The notes under the pieces were generated by a model, which saw only the letters and a program-made list of their open reading frames with translations, did no database searches and was not told the DNA's origin. Of a DNA stretch of 64,000 nt, positions 60,943 to 64,000 are shown piece by piece (position 1 is the stretch's first letter; each line of letters opens with the position of its first letter). Both the position numbers and the translations under genes were made by a program. Source of the DNA: Sipunculus nudus (taxonomy: Eukaryota > Annelida > Sipuncula > Golfingiida > Sipunculidae); contig CM049311.1 of assembly GCA_026874595.1 (NCBI GenBank), positions 66,968,453 through 67,032,452 of the forward strand. Direction: 5' to 3'.

Positions 60943-62662
60943 TGTGACGTCTTCAATTTTTTACCTGGAGAAGATTTTGATAGACGACGCCATTGCATGA
61001 AGAATACGTTATCCATGACATTTTGCGTAAACACCATCCTTTTCAACATATCGTGAAATAAATGTCCAACTCATGTTGATTTTATAGATAACTGATATCA
61101 TACGCTGTTGTTAAATATTAAAAAAATATTATGAATTTTGTTTCTGTCATGATACTGGTCGTTAGGAGCAATGTGAACGCAACTATGATGGCAGTATCAA
61201 TCAAAGCGGCTGTTAATATCTACCATATCTAGCCATAATTCTTTTTTACTTTATGTTTAACAGTTTTAATTCAGACTTTATTTACAGTTTTGAAATAAAC
61301 CCAACATAAGTTTGTCTGGACAGAATCCGTATGCATCCCTCAGAAATACTGAAGCACTTTTTTTATTACCATGCGAATATAAGGTATGCATGCTTGACAG
61401 GCCATACGTCAGTGCGAATGACCATTATACATATTAGTAGAACCTTCCTGAGAGACCATGTGTCTAATAAGATCACCTGTCTTCTTAAGATCACCCTTGT
61501 TTGAACCAAAGATTTCACATAGGTTAAAACTGAATTAAGACTAATTTTGGCCAGTCCCACGGGTGGTGATGTCACACATGTATGGAATTTTCTCTGTACT
61601 TAAATGACCTTGCCACTGTAAACGATTTTGATTCAGTGGTACCCAATTGAGAAGGAATTACCGAGTTTTACTTCCTGTAATGTACATATCTTAAATATTA
61701 ACAAGATAGGACTTCGCCCTGTCAGCAGCATTTTCCTGTGTAAAAAGATGACCTTTAACAATATACAGAGCGTTTTAGATAAGCTTTAAACTACAATATA
61801 AAGAACCGAAAATTCTGGAAACTACCGAGGTCTCCCAGAAATCAATGCACATTCATTTACCCTAAAAGTTACTACGGTTTCAAACACTTGGTCGTCTGCT
61901 GGTAGAATTACTTGCTAAATTCAAGATCTACCTTCCAACCATCCCATATTTTATATCCGATTTATTGTGCTATCACTAAAAGTTATTTTCCGGTTCCGGC
62001 GCCCACGGTCAAGATACAGAAATCATGGAAATATAATCCTGCCTGATTAACTCGTGTGGTCGAAAATTAATTAATCCCTAGATAATAAAGAAATGATGTT
62101 TCCCGTTACAATGCTCAAGATGAACACATATAACTAGAGTTTGTGCAGCCTTAACTATAAGTGTTTAATAACCAAGCTATTTGTAAAGTAATTAATCATT
62201 TACCTAAAGCCAAGGCACATGTCAGGCACTTTTGCTTATTTTTGGCAATGGGTTGTGCCAGCCGGCAGTATCATTAATAAAGCAATATTTTCGGTTTTAT
62301 TTATACGCGTACCTTAATTAGAAATCATTCAATACGAAAAACACTTTATTTCTACTCATAAAATACTATCACCATTACATAGATAAGGCCCTTGGTTCTA
62401 AGAGTATAAAGTTCCAGAAAAACAAGAATAATTGTTATTTGCTCTATTTATAAACACATATTTCTGGTTATTTAAGCCATAACAGGACTGCTCATCTTGA
62501 TATAAGGATATAAGGATAAATGCGTAGGTAAAGTTATTCCTGGCCGCAACTTTGACCTTTAGAGCTGTATTTTATAATCATGTGTCGTTGCACAATGATA
62601 TTTTCGGAAGAACTGCGCTAGTTGTTGATGTCAATTATAAGCCATGTGTATTGGTTGATTAA
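60943..62662. other. No gene recognised
   Basis: AT-rich. No domain-bearing ORF, RNA gene or transposon terminus seen. Confidence 0.5.
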
Positions 62663-63136
62663 CAGGAGCATAGCCAGAGGGGCATTGATGTAATTTTTCC
62701 AGACACTAAATATTTGCTACAAAAAAATACTTTAAATACTATAATTTTAGAAAATCACTTTCATTACTTTACTTAAATTTTCTATACATGAGCATATCAG
62801 TCAGTTTATTTTAAACTTTCAGATGTAACAAGTTATAGGTGGAAAGATGTCAGTTCAGCGGAAGCATATCCTAAATCTGCCATGAATAACTGCTGATGTT
62901 AAATCATGCATCGAAAACAAGTGATTACTATTTTTTACTTACAGTAATAATTGACACTCTTTTTCAAACATTGTCAAATTTATTGTATTCTGTGGTAACT
63001 CTTAATTGTACTGCAGAAAGAAAAGTCATGTTCTAGGAAGAATTAACCACATCTTTGGTCTTCTTTTCCGACTGTCTCACTCATATATAATTATATTTTA
63101 TTACGCTCACTTCGGTAAACCATGGCTATGCCCCTG
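62663..63136. mobile_element. TIR element (CAGGGGCATAGCC type, 474 bp)
   Basis: Left end CAGGAGCATAGCCA and right end, reversed, CAGGGGCATAGCCA differ at one of 14 positions. GATTAA flanks both ends (62657-62662 and 63137-63142). AT-rich interior without coding capacity. The fragments at 27937 and 55437 carry related termini. Confidence 0.78.
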
Positions 63137-63142
63137 GATTAA

Positions 63143-64000
63143 AACACATCTGGTCATCTGATTTACGCTGATCGTCTTATAGTGAGTAAAGAGAATCTGC
63201 TACACTATGTCATGTGATTTATCTGACAGGGGTAACTATAAAATGACCACCACTGATATCACACAATCTCCCTTACCTACATGTGAGGCACTACATTTAA
63301 TTAACACTTATATTATGGTGGATATAAAAGCAGTGGAACGAAAGGTCGAATTTGGCTACAAAGTAGCGGCGTTTCCCGCATATCTTTTATTATTGCCCAT
63401 CTAGTTTGTCGGAGTTTATATGTAACCACATAAATAGTACTGGAGTTTTTCCAGACATATTCTGTACATACCAGAACTAGAAAGCTGAATTCATGATCCT
63501 TTTGTTTAATAACTTTATAACGTATTATATTTAGGTGTTGTAAATCCATGATTTGAATATTTGAATTTACATCCTTGACATGTTCTGAGGCAATTTCCGC
63601 GAATACACGACTCGTGTTTTATATTGGAATGCTCAGCCTTTTCGAGATGTCTCACCATTGCACCGCAACGGTCATCCTGTTGCGTTGATATCAACAGCCG
63701 ATCATTGGACATTAGGCTACGAATGATGAATTAACATAAAGAATACCAAACAAAGTAAAAATCGATCTGTATGGCTTTCGTCCAGTATAAGCCGTGCTTG
63801 TATTGTTGCGATTTTAAAAACCAACGAACATGCGGGATGGTTGGCTTTGTCAAAATTATGAAAATATTTGCGTCTTCATCCAGTAAGGCACTTTTATGAA
63901 AGAGGACCGAGATGAGGCTGTGCGCCTGGTTCTGAATGATCACTCAATTCATTTCTTTGAATATGCTACTACAATGATACCTCACCAGGTCTTGTGTAAC
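63143..64000. other. No gene recognised
   Basis: Short ORFs on both strands without recognised domains. GACAAAATTATGAAAATATT near 63850 is similar to sequence near 46240, suggesting a shared dispersed repeat. Confidence 0.4.

Noticed and set aside
1-64000. CRISPR arrays, bacterial operons, phage genes
   Set aside because: No regularly spaced identical repeats with unique spacers, no Shine-Dalgarno-led gene clusters; the window is clearly eukaryotic.

Overview
This window looks like a eukaryotic intergenic or intronic segment from an invertebrate. It is AT-rich, has no compact operons and no long intact ORF, and carries many (TA)n microsatellites, GT-AG exon candidates, and dense layers of decayed LINE, LTR and DNA-transposon sequence. 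Two repeat families (about 15.6-17.8 kb and 34.7-35.1 kb) resemble tandem-unit repeats I associate with bivalve genomes. A marine mollusc, probably a bivalve, is therefore my best guess; this is inference and no alignment was run.

Layout. 0.8-3.9 kb: a nearly full-length but broken non-LTR retrotransposon (endonuclease, reverse transcriptase, C-terminal zinc finger). 4.0-7.9 kb: a large AT-rich inverted repeat. 7.3-10.1 kb: a 1.35-kb tandem duplication whose right copy holds the 3' end of a possible minus-strand transcription unit (9.9-11.7 kb) with a CpG-rich upstream region. 15.3-18.1 kb: tandem repeat element between direct repeats. 20-22 kb: short inverted-terminal elements with long G/C homopolymers. 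23.4-24.1 and 28.1-28.9 kb: solo LTRs of one Gypsy-like family. 25.1-26.4 kb: duplicated segments. 29.6-31.3 kb: a DNA element whose termini carry arrays of TCGGACC motifs. 35.9-36.5 and 60.0-60.9 kb: two copies of one MITE in opposite orientation, each with a 9-bp target duplication. 37.4-37.9 kb: the best protein-coding exon candidate, with a four-cysteine segment between basic cleavage sites. 38.2-39.0 and 45.2-46.9 kb: two copies of a hAT-like element. 48.9-52.5 kb: a pogo-like MITE, a near-perfect hairpin, an internally deleted Gypsy element with a tRNA-Pro primer site, and a 429-bp miniature LTR retrotransposon. 57.4-58.0 kb: a foldback. 62.7-63.1 kb: another MITE.

The most interesting object is the miniature LTR element at 52104-52532. 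Both 156-bp LTRs contain a tRNA-like block with Pol III A-box and B-box sequences. Its LTR termini, inferred 4-bp target duplication and primer-site core match those of the Gypsy family nearby, so it may be a parasite of that family. It is architecturally comparable to plant Cassandra elements, which carry 5S rRNA promoters, but with a tRNA-type promoter. Most of the rest of the window is decayed repeat or sequence in which I recognise nothing.
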